Source: Parasedimentitalea huanghaiensis
Lineage (GTDB): Bacteria; Pseudomonadota; Alphaproteobacteria; Rhodobacterales; Rhodobacteraceae
Assembly (NCBI RefSeq): GCF_009753675.1
Contig: NZ_WQLV01000009.1
Coordinates: forward strand, 118,406-182,405
Length of the DNA: 64,000 nucleotides
Direction: 5' to 3'
Shown piece by piece: positions 26,708 through 36,607 of this stretch (position 1 is the stretch's first letter; every line of letters starts with the position of its first letter). The notes beneath the pieces were generated by a model that saw only the letters and a list, made by a program, of their open reading frames with translations, searched no databases and was not told where the DNA came from. The translations under genes and the position numbers were made by a program.

Positions 26708-27239
26708 CACCTCTCCAGCGCATATTTGGGCCATGCGGATCACGTTCCCAGCGCTGGCCTTGCTCATCATCTTTTTCCATCTGCTGCCTCTGGATACTGT
26801 ACCACGCCGTTGGGCTCCGCCTGATGTATTGGTGGCATTGGCGCTGGCCTGGTCATTGCGTCGGCCAGACTACGTACCAACGGTGATACTGGCGCTCACC
26901 TTATTGTTGGCTGATCTGATGTTCCAACGGCCCCCAGGCTTGCTGGCGCTGTTGGTCCTACTGGGCTGTGAATACCTGAAGCCGCGGGCGCTAACCCACC
27001 GCGACACAGGGTTTGCGGCTGAATGGTTCTCGGTGATTGTGGTTCTAACCTGCATCACTATTGTGAACCAACTGATCCTTGCGCTGCTTGGGGTCGAGCA
27101 AGCTCCGCTTGGATTAATCCTAATTCAAATGCTGCTGACCATTGCCGCCTACCCGTTGGTGGTGCTGGTCAGCCAGTCCGTGTTTGGGGTCCGCAGACCG
27201 ACCCCATCAGAGGCCGAGACGCTTGGAGCCAGGCTATGA
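26700..27239 (+). CDS. mreD: Rod-shape protein MreD
   Basis: A 179-residue integral membrane protein with five to six hydrophobic segments, of normal size for MreD. It is recognised mainly by its place between mreC and mrdA and by its hydrophobic pattern. The start ATG 26700 overlaps the mreC stop. Its own stop overlaps the mrdA start (ATGA). It is part of the elongasome core. Confidence 0.92.
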   Translation: MASTSPAHIWAMRITFPALALLIIFFHLLPLDTVPRRWAPPDVLVALALAWSLRRPDYVPTVILALTLLLADLMFQRPPGLLALLVLLGCEYLKPRALTHRDTGFAAEWFSVIVVLTCITIVNQLILALLGVEQAPLGLILIQMLLTIAAYPLVVLVSQSVFGVRRPTPSEAETLGARL

Positions 27240-29179
27240 GACGCAACCCAAAAGAGCTGGACTCGACCCATCGCACATTAAGCCGTCGTGCTCTGTTGTT
27301 AGGAGGGCTCCAGCTAGCTTTTGCTGGTGGATTGGCGATGCGGATGCGTTATCTGCAGGTGGATCAGGCAGACCAATTCCTGCTGCTCGCCGAGGAAAAT
27401 CGGATAAACATCCGCCTGCTTCCCCCGGCCCGTGGTCAGATCTTCGACCGCAATGGCATTGCTCTGGCCCAGAACTCTCCCTCGTACCGGATCACCATCG
27501 TACCTGAAGATGCAGGAGATGTGGACAAGGTGATCGCGGATCTGTCGCGATTGATCGACATCGCCCCCGAGGACCTAGAGCGCGCCATTGCAGAGATGCG
27601 CCGCTCGCCGCCATTTTTGCCGGTGACCCTAGCGGATCAAATTGACTGGCAAGATATCTCAAAGGTTGCGGTGAACGCGCCTGCCCTGCCAGGCATTACC
27701 CCCGAAGTGGGGCTTGCACGAATTTATCCACGCCAAAGCGACTTTGCCCATGTGGTAGGCTATGTCGGCCCGGTCTCCGATTACGACCTGAGCCAGATCG
27801 AAGACCCGGAACCAATTTTGCGTATTCCAAGGTTTCAAATCGGCAAAGTCGGATTTGAGGCGAAACAGGAGGCCGAGCTACGCGGCAAGGCCGGAGCAAA
27901 ACGGGTTGAAGTGAATGCCACTGGCCGGGTGATGCGTGAACTTGATCGTCGCGATGGGGCTGCCGGTGCGGATATGCAGCTGACTGTTGATGCAGATCTG
28001 CAGGGCTACGTGCAGGCACGACTGGGCAGTGAAAGCGCCAGCGCTGTGATCATTGATTGTGAAAACGGCGATCTGCGCGCCATTTCCTCGGCCCCCAGTT
28101 TCGACCCCAACCTGTTTGTCCGCGGAATTTCTGTTGCAGATTATCGCGAGCTGACTGAAAACACCTATCGCCCACTTGCCAACAAAACGGTGCAGGGAAC
28201 CTACCCACCTGGGTCAACCTTTAAGATGGTCGTTGCACTGGCGGCCCTGGAAGAAGGTATCATAGGGACAGAAGAAACCGTTTGGTGCCCGGGTTACCTG
28301 GAAGTGGCAGGCCGCAAATTCCACTGCTGGAAACGCGGTGGACATGGGAATGTGGATCTAAACGCCTCTCTGAAGCAGTCGTGTGATGTATACTATTATG
28401 ACCTCGCCCTCAAAGTCGGCATCGACAAAATCTCTGCCATGGCCCAGCGCCTTGGTTTGGGAGTGCGGCATAATTTGCCCATGTCAGCTGTGGCGTCTGG
28501 TCTGACCCCCACTAAAGAGTGGAAAACACGGAATCGCGGCGAAGACTGGCTGATTGGTGACACAGCCAACGCTTCAATTGGTCAAGGCTTTATGCTGGCC
28601 TCGCCGCTACAGTTGGCGGTGATGACAGCGCGGCTGGCCACTGGGCGTAGCGTCGCCCCAAGGTTGGTCAAATCAATCGACAGTATCGAACAACCAGATG
28701 GTGCAGGAGTTCCGCTTGGAGTAAACGAAAACAACCTGCGCACTCTGCGTCGTGGCATGTTTTCCGTCTCGAATGAGCGGCGTGGCACTGGATATGGGTC
28801 GCGCATTATCGAAGAAACGATGCGCATGGCCGGGAAATCGGGGACCAGCCAGGTGCGCAACATCACCGCAGCCGAACGTGCTGCAGGCGTGATCCGCAAC
28901 AGTGATCTTCCGTGGGAACGGCGAGATCATGCGCTCTTTGTATGTTTTGCGCCCTTTGAGAAGCCAAAATATGCGGTCGCTGTTGTGGTAGAGCACGGCG
29001 GCGGTGGCTCCAAAGCGGCGGCTCCAATAGCCCGTGATGTGATGCTGCAAGCCTTATATGGCGGCACGCCGCCGCTGGAGGCCTATCCCAAGAAGGACCG
29101 CAGCCGCATCAGATCGCAACAGGAGCGATTGGAACGTGAACGTCCCGTTCGGCAGCTTGATGGGAGCGACCGGGCATGA
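27236..29179 (+). CDS. mrdA: Penicillin-binding protein 2
   Basis: A 647-residue peptidoglycan transpeptidase of the elongasome. It has an N-terminal membrane anchor (residues 18-36), a dimerisation domain, then the transpeptidase with active-site motifs PGSTFKM (SxxK), SCD (SxN-type position) and KSGTSQ (KTG-type). It cross-links new peptidoglycan together with RodA. The ATG at 27236 overlaps the mreD stop; the open frame further upstream is not used. The C-terminal tail is basic and polar. Confidence 0.96.
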   Translation: MRRNPKELDSTHRTLSRRALLLGGLQLAFAGGLAMRMRYLQVDQADQFLLLAEENRINIRLLPPARGQIFDRNGIALAQNSPSYRITIVPEDAGDVDKVIADLSRLIDIAPEDLERAIAEMRRSPPFLPVTLADQIDWQDISKVAVNAPALPGITPEVGLARIYPRQSDFAHVVGYVGPVSDYDLSQIEDPEPILRIPRFQIGKVGFEAKQEAELRGKAGAKRVEVNATGRVMRELDRRDGAAGADMQLTVDADLQGYVQARLGSESASAVIIDCENGDLRAISSAPSFDPNLFVRGISVADYRELTENTYRPLANKTVQGTYPPGSTFKMVVALAALEEGIIGTEETVWCPGYLEVAGRKFHCWKRGGHGNVDLNASLKQSCDVYYYDLALKVGIDKISAMAQRLGLGVRHNLPMSAVASGLTPTKEWKTRNRGEDWLIGDTANASIGQGFMLASPLQLAVMTARLATGRSVAPRLVKSIDSIEQPDGAGVPLGVNENNLRTLRRGMFSVSNERRGTGYGSRIIEETMRMAGKSGTSQVRNITAAERAAGVIRNSDLPWERRDHALFVCFAPFEKPKYAVAVVVEHGGGGSKAAAPIARDVMLQALYGGTPPLEAYPKKDRSRIRSQQERLERERPVRQLDGSDRA

Positions 29180-30315
29180 GTTACCTTGAATACAATGCAA
29201 AAACGACCCCATCTGGGCTACGCAAAATACTGTTCCTAAATTGGCCGCTGATAGTTCTGTTGGTTTCGGTCGCCAGCATCGGTTTTCTGATGCTCTATTC
29301 AGTGGCTGGCGGTTCATTCAGCCCCTGGGTCGAACCACAGATAAAGCGCTTTTTTATGGGCTTGGTCGCTATGGTCGCCATTGCCATGGTTCCGATCTGG
29401 TTTTGGCGAAATATGGCGGTTGTCGCGTATCTTAGCTCAATCGCCTTACTGCTGGCGGTGGAATTTTTTGGCAGCGTAGGCATGGGCGCGCAGCGCTGGA
29501 TTGACCTTGGCTTTATGCGACTGCAGCCTTCCGAACTCACAAAAATCACCCTAGTTATGCTGTTGGCGGCCTATTACGACTGGCTACCGCGTGAACGGAC
29601 CTCGCGGCCCATATGGGTGCTGGCCCCGATAATCATGATTCTTGTGCCAACTTTTATGGTCTTGAAACAGCCAGATCTGGGCACATCAATCTTACTGCTG
29701 GCCGCAGGGGGCGGTGTGATGTTCCTTGCCGGTGTGCACTGGGCCTATTTTGCCGCGGTTATTGGCGCAGGCGTTGGATTGGTCACTGCGGTGTTTCAAG
29801 GACGCGGGACCTCATGGCAATTGCTGAAGGACTATCAGTACAGGCGTATCGACACCTTTCTGGATCCCTCGACCGACCCATTGGGGGCGGGCTATCATAT
29901 CACTCAATCCAAAATCGCGTTGGGATCTGGCGGTTGGTCCGGGCGCGGATTCATGCAGGGCACTCAATCGCGGTTGAACTTCCTGCCTGAAAAACACACC
30001 GATTTCATTTTCACCACCCTGGCCGAAGAATTTGGATTTATTGGCGGCGTGTCACTTTTAGCGATCTACATGCTGATTGTGGTGTTCTGTATTGCCGCTG
30101 CATTGGCGACCCGTGACCGGTTTTCTTCACTGGTGATCATGGGCATATCGCTAACCTTTTTCCTGTTCTTCGCGGTCAACATGTCAATGGTGATGGGGTT
30201 GGCGCCAGTGGTTGGGGTGCCGCTGCCAATGGTGTCCTACGGCGGTTCGGTTATGTTGGTGCTACTTGGTGCATTTGGCCTGGTCCAAAGTGCCCACGTG
30301 CACCGACCAAGATAG
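29176..30315 (+). CDS. rodA: Peptidoglycan glycosyltransferase RodA
   Basis: A 379-residue SEDS-family membrane enzyme with about ten membrane segments. The conserved motifs RWIDLGFMRLQPSE, PDLGTSI and GLAPVVGVPLPMVSYGGS are all present. It polymerises glycan strands in the elongasome with PBP2. It overlaps mrdA by 4 nt and is the last gene of the operon. Confidence 0.96.
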   Translation: MSYLEYNAKTTPSGLRKILFLNWPLIVLLVSVASIGFLMLYSVAGGSFSPWVEPQIKRFFMGLVAMVAIAMVPIWFWRNMAVVAYLSSIALLLAVEFFGSVGMGAQRWIDLGFMRLQPSELTKITLVMLLAAYYDWLPRERTSRPIWVLAPIIMILVPTFMVLKQPDLGTSILLLAAGGGVMFLAGVHWAYFAAVIGAGVGLVTAVFQGRGTSWQLLKDYQYRRIDTFLDPSTDPLGAGYHITQSKIALGSGGWSGRGFMQGTQSRLNFLPEKHTDFIFTTLAEEFGFIGGVSLLAIYMLIVVFCIAAALATRDRFSSLVIMGISLTFFLFFAVNMSMVMGLAPVVGVPLPMVSYGGSVMLVLLGAFGLVQSAHVHRPR

Positions 30316-30327
30316 AACAAGAGGCAA

Positions 30328-30360
30328 AGGGGGCCAGCCCCCTCTTGGCCTGAAGGCCAA
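30328..30360 (+). terminator. Double hairpin after rodA
   Basis: AGGGGGC-ca-GCCCCCT (30328-30343) is followed directly by TTGGCC-tgaa-GGCCAA (30345-30360), a few bases past the rodA stop. There is no long T run. It probably ends the mre operon transcript or protects its 3' end. Confidence 0.55.
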
Positions 30361-30370
30361 TTCACCCCCG

Positions 30371-30394
30371 GGATATTTGTGGCTAGATGAAGAA
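30371..30394 (+). repeat. Dispersed gene-end element
   Basis: Contains GGATATTTGTGGCTAGATG and continues AAGAA. About three quarters of its bases agree with the elements at 5681 and 7310 (shared core GTATTTnTGGCnAnAnGAAG). It lies between the ends of rodA and the LysR gene. Confidence 0.5.
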
Positions 30395-30402
30395 TAGTCG
30401 GA

Positions 30403-31242
30403 TCAAGTCTTTTGCAGAGTTGTCATGAGCAGCTGCAATACTGGTCGGTCCTTATCTCGCGTACGGGTCAACAAGCCGACGTCGCGCGCAGGCGCATCTA
30501 GGGCCGCGGTTATCACATTTGGCATTCGGTGAGCCCCGCCTGACCATTCCGGCAAGACCGCCTGCCCCAAACCATCCTGAACCATTTGTGCAATTGTTTC
30601 GACCGCATCCATCTCAGCCAGGATTTTAGGCATCGGCTCCAGATTGGTCAGAGCGGTCCAACACGCCGCACCACCCCAAGCATCCCGGCTATAGACAATA
30701 AACGGCAGGTCGGAAACATCCTGCGCGCCGACGGGCCGTATCAGTAGGATATTTTGATGTTCGATTGGAGTGAAAACCAGAGTTTTTGGCCAATCAAACG
30801 GAGGCTGCACCAGGAGAGCGGCGTCGAGCTTGTCTGCCTCAAATGCAGCATATAGCTCACGTGAGGTTCCCGGTACCAGCTTCAATTCAACCTCTGGTGC
30901 CTGCAATCGCAACACCCGGACCATGTTAGGAGCATAGTCCGCAAGTGCGGTTGAAATCGCACCCAGGCGCAACGGGCCGGTCATGTTTCGTTGCTGCAGT
31001 TTAGCCCGTACATCCGTTCGCAGAGCCAGTATTTGGCGCAACAGGGGAAGGACCGCGCGGCATTGTGGCGTTGGTTGCATCACGCGCCCTGCCCGCAGCA
31101 GTAAACTGACCTGTAGTTCTGCTTCCAGCGCAGCCACTCGCTGTGTCACTGCCGAGGCCGTGATCCCTTCGGCGCGGGCGGCGGCGGCAAGAGAGCCGAG
31201 ATCAACCACCGCAACCAAGCTGGAGACAAACTTTAAATCCAT
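30403..31242 (-). CDS. LysR-family transcriptional regulator
   Basis: A 279-residue LysR regulator with the N-terminal helix-turn-helix SLAAAARAEGITASAVTQRVAALE near residues 17-41 (split here by function, not by gap) and a substrate-binding domain of periplasmic-binding type. AAGGAG precedes the ATG at 31242. It is divergent from the VOC-ghrA operon, which it probably controls; an inverted repeat sits just upstream of its start. The ligand is unknown. Confidence 0.9.
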   Translation of the reverse strand: MDLKFVSSLVAVVDLGSLAAAARAEGITASAVTQRVAALEAELQVSLLLRAGRVMQPTPQCRAVLPLLRQILALRTDVRAKLQQRNMTGPLRLGAISTALADYAPNMVRVLRLQAPEVELKLVPGTSRELYAAFEADKLDAALLVQPPFDWPKTLVFTPIEHQNILLIRPVGAQDVSDLPFIVYSRDAWGGAACWTALTNLEPMPKILAEMDAVETIAQMVQDGLGQAVLPEWSGGAHRMPNVITAALDAPARDVGLLTRTRDKDRPVLQLLMTTLQKT

Positions 31243-31250
31243 AGTTCTCC

Positions 31251-31268
31251 TTATGTCTGAAGACAGAA
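31251..31268. promoter_or_regulatory. Candidate LysR operator
   Basis: Symmetric site TT-a-TGTCT-ga-AGACA-g-AA in the divergent region of the LysR and VOC genes. It contains the T-N11-A layout typical of LysR sites. Confidence 0.45.
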
Positions 31269-31330
31269 AAATAAGCTAGGGTGCTGCCACGAGATCCTTT
31301 AGACGGGTGGCAACAAAAGGAGCCTATCAA

Positions 31331-31741
31331 ATGAGCATTTTCCACCTTGCCTATCACGTCGATGATTTGACCCGTGCCCGCGCTTTCTATGGTGGGCTTC
31401 TGGGTTGCGTTGAAGGCCGCAGTACGGACACCTGGGTCGACTACAATTTCTTTGGACACCAAATTTCACTTCACCTCGGGCCAGTGTTTGTAACCGCCAA
31501 CACTGGAAAGGTAGGTGATCACATGGTCCCAATGCCACATCTTGGGGTCATCCTGCCCCAAGAGGACTGGCAGAAACTGGCTGATCATTTAGTCAGCAAG
31601 GATGTAGATTTTACCATTGCCCCCACCACGCGGTTTGCGGGACAACCGGGAGAACAGAGCACAATGTTCTTTCATGATCCGGCGGGAAACCCGATCGAGA
31701 TCAAGGGGTTTGCAGATATGACAGGAGTTTTTGCCACATGA
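31331..31741 (+). CDS. VOC-family (glyoxalase/dioxygenase fold) protein
   Basis: A 136-residue protein with two VOC half-modules (HLAYHVDDLTRARAFYGGLLGC at the start, split by the first strand; FFHDPAGNPIEIKGF at the end). A metal-bound His/Glu set is likely (H5, the central His, the terminal Glu). AGGAG precedes the ATG at 31331. Its stop overlaps the ghrA start (ATGA). It may act on the same alpha-keto or hydroxy acid as the next gene (inference). Confidence 0.88.
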   Translation: MSIFHLAYHVDDLTRARAFYGGLLGCVEGRSTDTWVDYNFFGHQISLHLGPVFVTANTGKVGDHMVPMPHLGVILPQEDWQKLADHLVSKDVDFTIAPTTRFAGQPGEQSTMFFHDPAGNPIEIKGFADMTGVFAT

Positions 31742-32664
31742 TCAAGGTCCAGTTCGCCGCCACTCCAGAGCGTTGGGAGACCTACGCAGAGCCGATGAGA
31801 GCGGGCTTTTCTAATGCTGGGCTAGACGTTGATCTACGTGTCGATCACACACCTGATGCGGTTGATTACGTGATCTATGCCCCCAATGGCCCGCTGAAAG
31901 ACTTTTCACCTTACACATCCTGCAAAGCCGTCTTGAGCCTTTGGGCGGGCGTTGAAAAAGTCGTTGGAAATACAAGCCTAACCATGCCGCTTTGTCGGAT
32001 GGTGGACCCGGGACTAACGGCGGGAATGGTGGAATGGGTCGCGGGACATGTGTTGCGGTACCATCTCGATATTGATCGCTCCATAGCCACACAGGACCAA
32101 TGGCAGCCCAGGGTGCCGCCGCTGGCGATGGAGCGACCAGTGACCGTTCTTGGGCTGGGTGCATTGGGTCGTGCCTGTGCAGAAACACTTGCACAGCTTG
32201 GGTTTCCGGTGACCGGTTGGTCGCGATCACCAAAGGTCATTGAAGGTATCACCTGCCAACACGGAGACGATGGTCTGACCCGGGCATTGGCTGGTGCAGA
32301 AATTGTCGTACTGCTGCTACCGGACACCCCGGCCACCGAGAACATGTTGAATGCCGAAACACTGGCCCGGCTGCCACGCGGTGCCCGTATCATCAATCCC
32401 GGCCGCGGACCATTGATCGACGATGACGCGCTGCTTGCGGCATTGGACAGTGGTCAGATTGCCCACGCAACATTGGATGTGTTTCGCATCGAACCCTTGC
32501 CAGCAGAGCACCGCTATTGGGCCCATCCCAATGTCACCGTCACCCCGCATATCGCCGCAGAAACCCGTGTTGTGACGTCAGCACAGGTGATTGCGGAAAA
32601 TATCCGACGTGGCGAAGCGGGTGAGCCATTTCTTCATCTGGTCGATCGTGAATTAGGGTACTAG
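31738..32664 (+). CDS. D-2-hydroxyacid dehydrogenase, GhrA-type
   Basis: A 308-residue NAD(P)-dependent reductase. The nucleotide motif VLGLGALGRACAETL is near residue 137; the catalytic Arg, Glu and His are in INPGRGPLIDD, FRIEPLP and TPHIAAET. It resembles glyoxylate/hydroxypyruvate reductase A, so glyoxylate or hydroxypyruvate are likely substrates. It overlaps the VOC gene by 4 nt and is probably under the divergent LysR protein. Confidence 0.88.
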   Translation: MIKVQFAATPERWETYAEPMRAGFSNAGLDVDLRVDHTPDAVDYVIYAPNGPLKDFSPYTSCKAVLSLWAGVEKVVGNTSLTMPLCRMVDPGLTAGMVEWVAGHVLRYHLDIDRSIATQDQWQPRVPPLAMERPVTVLGLGALGRACAETLAQLGFPVTGWSRSPKVIEGITCQHGDDGLTRALAGAEIVVLLLPDTPATENMLNAETLARLPRGARIINPGRGPLIDDDALLAALDSGQIAHATLDVFRIEPLPAEHRYWAHPNVTVTPHIAAETRVVTSAQVIAENIRRGEAGEPFLHLVDRELGY

Positions 32665-32739
32665 TCCCAGACTATCGCGCCCGTCTTTGCGAAAGACTGG
32701 GCGCGACATAGATTTACATATCGGCCTACCCCGACAGGT

Positions 32740-34755
32740 CTATTCCGCAGCTAAGCCACGACCTTTGAGCAATGCCTCGACCCCCGGCAGGCGGCCACGA
32801 AACGCCACATAGAGCTCGCCCGCATCTTGGGACCCGCCTGTAGACAGAATGTTATCCTCCAGCGCTTTGGCGCGTTCTGGATCAAACGCCCCGCCTGCCT
32901 CCTCAAAGGCGGCAAAAGCATCAGCGTCCATCACTTCGGACCACATGTAGCTGTAATAGCCCGAGCTGTAGCCGTCACCGGAAAAGACATGGGCAAAATG
33001 TGGGCTGGCATGGCGCATTGTGATGGCTTGCGGCATGCCAATCTCGGACAGCACAGCCTCTTGCTTTGCCATCACATCCGCTGGCGCCGCGCCTTCGTGA
33101 AAGGCCAGATCAACCAGTGCAGAGGCGACATACTCCACCGTCTGGAACCCCATATCGAAGTTTGCCGCCCCCAGAACTTTATCCAACATCTCTTGCGGCA
33201 TGGCTGCCCCAGTATCGGCATGTGTGGCAAACTCTGCCAGCACCTCGGGCACCTCTAACCAGTGTTCATATAGCTGACTGGGCAGTTCGACAAAATCGCG
33301 CGCAACCGAGGTGCCGGAAATGCTTTCATAGGATACATTTGACAGCATTTGATGCAGCGCATGACCAAATTCATGGAACAGTGTGCGCGCATCATCCCAG
33401 GACAGTAACGCCGGCTCACCCTTGGCAAAGTTACAGACGTTGACCACCACAGGTGCCTGTATCTCCGGAAACTTTGCCTGACTGCGCATCGCTGAACACC
33501 ATGCGCCAGACCGCTTAGACCCACGGGCGAAATAGTCCCCTATGAACACCGCCACATGTTTGCCGTTGCGGGTTACCTCCCAGGCGCGGCAATCGGGATG
33601 ATACAGTGCCACGTTCAACGGTTTGAACTTCAGGTCAAACAGGCGGGTGGCACAGGTGAACGAGGCCTCGATCATCCGATCCAGTTGCAGATATGGCTTT
33701 AGCTCGGCCTCGTCCAAATCATGTTCGACCTTGCGGCGTTTATCCGCATAATAGCGCCAGTCCCATGGCTGCAGGTCGCCATTGATGCCATCCGCCACCA
33801 TCAATTTGGTGAGCACTTCTGCATCTGCCTCGGCCTGAGTTTTGGCTGGCCCCCAAACGTCCATCAACAGGCCGCGAACCGCATCCGGCGTTTTGGCCAT
33901 TTCGGTTTCCAGCTTGTAGTCGGCAAAGCTGTCATAGCCTAACAGTTCAGCTCGCTCTTGTCTTAGCTGCAATATTTCCGCGGCAATGTCCCGGTTGTCC
34001 GTTTCGCCACCATTGGCACCACGCGCAGCCCAGGCATTAAATGCCACCTCACGAAGATCGCGCCGGGGGGAAAATTGCAAAAACGGTGTGATGATCGAAC
34101 GAGACAGTGTCACCACCGGCCCGTCCTCACCTTTTTCAGCACCAGCTGCCCGTGTGGCGTCGATGAGGAAATCAGGCAGACCTTCCAAATCGCTTTCTGA
34201 CAGCGGCATGAACCAATCACGCTCATCTGCGAGTAGGTTCTGGGTGAAATCAGTGCCCAGCGTCGCCAGACGGCCTTTTATGTCCTGCATCCGTGCGTCT
34301 GCTTCGCCGGTCAGCGCGGCACCGCCCCGGACAAAGCCACGATGCGTCAGCATCAGCACCCGCTGTTGTTCATCGCTCAGATCCAGATTTTCACGCGCGT
34401 CCCAAACGGCCGCCACCCGGGCAAACAGGGCCTTATTTGCCGTAATCGCAGAAAAATGAGCCGCCAATTTGGGAGAGAAGTCCCGTTGCAAAGCTTCGCG
34501 TGCGGGATTGCTATCAGCCCCGGCCACGGTGAAGAATACTGAAAGCACCTGATCCAGCTCTCGACACGGGGTTTCCAGCGCCTCGATCACATTGGCAAAT
34601 GTCGGAGCCTGCGCGTTTTCAGCAATGGCCTTGATCTGAGCGTTGTGAGTAGCCAGCGCCTGTTCCAGCGCCGGGGAAAAATCATCATCTGAAATGGCAT
34701 CAAACGGGGCAATTTGAAATGGCGTGTCCCAGCGGGGCAAAAGTGGGTTGGTCAT
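32740..34755 (-). CDS. M3-family metallopeptidase (oligopeptidase A/Dcp type)
   Basis: A 671-residue zinc peptidase. The HExxH site is in TLFHEFGHALHQML near residue 460, with the third zinc ligand Glu about 27 residues later (YESISGTSVARDFVELPSQ). It has no signal peptide, so it is cytoplasmic and should degrade short peptides, including cleaved signal peptides. AAGGAG precedes the start. It is a single-gene unit. OpdA and Dcp types cannot be separated by eye. Confidence 0.93.
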   Translation of the reverse strand: MTNPLLPRWDTPFQIAPFDAISDDDFSPALEQALATHNAQIKAIAENAQAPTFANVIEALETPCRELDQVLSVFFTVAGADSNPAREALQRDFSPKLAAHFSAITANKALFARVAAVWDARENLDLSDEQQRVLMLTHRGFVRGGAALTGEADARMQDIKGRLATLGTDFTQNLLADERDWFMPLSESDLEGLPDFLIDATRAAGAEKGEDGPVVTLSRSIITPFLQFSPRRDLREVAFNAWAARGANGGETDNRDIAAEILQLRQERAELLGYDSFADYKLETEMAKTPDAVRGLLMDVWGPAKTQAEADAEVLTKLMVADGINGDLQPWDWRYYADKRRKVEHDLDEAELKPYLQLDRMIEASFTCATRLFDLKFKPLNVALYHPDCRAWEVTRNGKHVAVFIGDYFARGSKRSGAWCSAMRSQAKFPEIQAPVVVNVCNFAKGEPALLSWDDARTLFHEFGHALHQMLSNVSYESISGTSVARDFVELPSQLYEHWLEVPEVLAEFATHADTGAAMPQEMLDKVLGAANFDMGFQTVEYVASALVDLAFHEGAAPADVMAKQEAVLSEIGMPQAITMRHASPHFAHVFSGDGYSSGYYSYMWSEVMDADAFAAFEEAGGAFDPERAKALEDNILSTGGSQDAGELYVAFRGRLPGVEALLKGRGLAAE

Positions 34756-34883
34756 GGCAATATCTCCTTTGTCGCTACGCTAGAGTATCGACCATATGCC
34801 CCGCAACGGCACATCTCAGGAAACAGAGATATACTCCCGCCCCAAAAGCGCTGTGCCCTAAGGGATGTGGTCAGTTGGTGTTA

Positions 34884-35684
34884 CTATTTTGCAGTCTCAC
34901 GCTCACGCAGGTGACGTTCAAACCGACGCAGCGCCAAAGACAGCCCGATGGTCATGGTGAGGTAGATCAATGCCACCACGTTATAGGTTTCAAAGTAGCG
35001 AAAGTTACCCGCCGCCGTCACCTTACCCAGCTGAGTGACGTCGAGCACACCAAGAACAGACACCAATGAGCTATCCTTGACCAAGGCGACAAAATCATTG
35101 CCCAGTGGCGGCATTATGGTGCGGATAGCTTGCGGGAAGATCACCAACCGGAACCGCTGCCAGCCATTCAGACCCAGCGCTTTGGCGGCCTCGATCTGTC
35201 CCTCTTCTACCGATTGCAATCCAGCGCGGAACACTTCGGAAATGAAGGCCGAATAGGCCACCATCAGAGCAATGATCGCGCGCCAGATCAGTGGAAAGTT
35301 ACGGGTGCGAATAGGGTCTAGACCGACAAAGTCCCCCAACCAGTTGCGCAGTTCAACCAATGCCGGGGCCATGGCGAAGGCCACGTAAAGCAGCAGCACA
35401 ATAATCGGCACACCGCGCACGACCTCAACATAAAACCGGGTGACCTGTCGAACCACCAGCCATTTGGAGCCAGCGCCAAGCGCCAGTAACAACCCAAGAA
35501 ACGAGGCCAGAAAGAAGCTAACCAGAGTGACAAAAACCGTCGTCTTCACACCTTTCGTGAGAGTGGTCAGGATTTGCAGATACAGGTCATCCGCAACCAC
35601 CTGCCAGCCGAGGTAAACCCCAATCAGCACAACCGCAGCCAGCCACCAGGGGAAATCTTCTTTGTCTTTTTTGGGAGCCGCCAT
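34884..35684 (-). CDS. Amino-acid ABC transporter permease
   Basis: A 266-residue polar-amino-acid permease (HisM type) with five membrane segments. The permease-ATPase coupling loop EAAKALGLNGWQRFRLVIFPQAIR is near residues 170-193. It follows the binding-protein gene on the same strand, after a terminator-like hairpin. No ATPase gene is near, so an ATPase encoded elsewhere must be shared. Confidence 0.92.
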   Translation of the reverse strand: MAAPKKDKEDFPWWLAAVVLIGVYLGWQVVADDLYLQILTTLTKGVKTTVFVTLVSFFLASFLGLLLALGAGSKWLVVRQVTRFYVEVVRGVPIIVLLLYVAFAMAPALVELRNWLGDFVGLDPIRTRNFPLIWRAIIALMVAYSAFISEVFRAGLQSVEEGQIEAAKALGLNGWQRFRLVIFPQAIRTIMPPLGNDFVALVKDSSLVSVLGVLDVTQLGKVTAAGNFRYFETYNVVALIYLTMTIGLSLALRRFERHLRERETAK

Positions 35685-35696
35685 AGTCGTCTTTCA

Positions 35697-35724
35697 TGAA
35701 AAACCCCGGCCCAAGGGACCGGGG
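35697..35724 (-). terminator. Internal terminator between binding protein and permease
   Basis: On minus: CCCCGG - 9 nt - CCGGGG, then TTTTT. It lies between two genes of one transport operon, where partial termination keeps the binding protein in excess over the permease. Confidence 0.7.
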
Positions 35725-35750
35725 AGTATTAAGGTCAAATGTGACGCGCC

Positions 35751-36542
35751 TTACTGGCCCATTTTATATTCGAGAAACCACTTGGTGTTCAGTGCTTCCA
35801 GGGTTCCGTCAGCTTCCATTGATGCAATTGCTGCATTGATGGGTGCAACAAGTTCACTGCCTTTGGGGAAGATAAATCCAAAATCTTCGGTACCCAGTGG
35901 TTCACCTACGATTTTCAGCTTACCAGCTGACGCAGTTACATACCCATTGGCGGCTGTGCTGTCAGAGAGGGCCAGATCCACATCACCAACCCGCAGGGCT
36001 TGAATTGCAGCACCAAAGGTTTCGAACAGTTTGATACGACTATTGGCCTCGTCACCGTCCAGGATATCATAAACCGTCACGTAGAATGGTGTGGTACCGG
36101 GCTGTGCTGCAGCCAGAAAATCATCGTTGGCAGCAAAGCTGGCAGCATCGTCAAAACGGGTTTCGTCACTGGCCACAATCATGCGCATTTGCGAGGTCAG
36201 GTACTTGTCCGAAAAGTCGACCTTTTCTTTGCGGTCGTCACGAATAGTGATCCCGGTCATACCCAGATCATACTGTGCTTCGCTGACCGCAGGGATCATC
36301 GCATCCCAGCTGGTGTTTTCATAGACCACTGTGATGTTGATGCGCTTGGCAATTTCAGCCATGGCGTCATATTCCCAGCCAATGGCCTCACCCGATTTTG
36401 GGTCAACAAACTGCAGTGGCGGATATGCGTTTTCAGTCGCAATAACCACTTCTACACCGCCAAGATCTGGCAGATCTGCTGCCAGAGCACCGCTTGTCAG
36501 TCCAAACACCGCTGCTGCGGTCAGTGAAAAAATCGTTTTCAT
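35751..36542 (-). CDS. Amino-acid ABC transporter substrate-binding protein
   Basis: A 263-residue periplasmic binding protein of family 3. The signal peptide is [19 protein letters not shown] followed by LA; the mature part has the family motif [16 protein letters not shown] and, later, [20 protein letters not shown]. The start at 36542 follows AGAGGGG by 5-6 nt; the open frame upstream to 36638 overlaps moeB and is not used. The ligand is probably a polar amino acid. Confidence 0.93.
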   Translation of the reverse strand: MKTIFSLTAAAVFGLTSGALAADLPDLGGVEVVIATENAYPPLQFVDPKSGEAIGWEYDAMAEIAKRINITVVYENTSWDAMIPAVSEAQYDLGMTGITIRDDRKEKVDFSDKYLTSQMRMIVASDETRFDDAASFAANDDFLAAAQPGTTPFYVTVYDILDGDEANSRIKLFETFGAAIQALRVGDVDLALSDSTAANGYVTASAGKLKIVGEPLGTEDFGFIFPKGSELVAPINAAIASMEADGTLEALNTKWFLEYKMGQ

Positions 36543-36607
36543 GTTATCCCCTCTCTTGAATTTTGTTTGCAACAGATGTGCCGTGCGCAGAGTTGTTGCG
36601 CAAGCCA

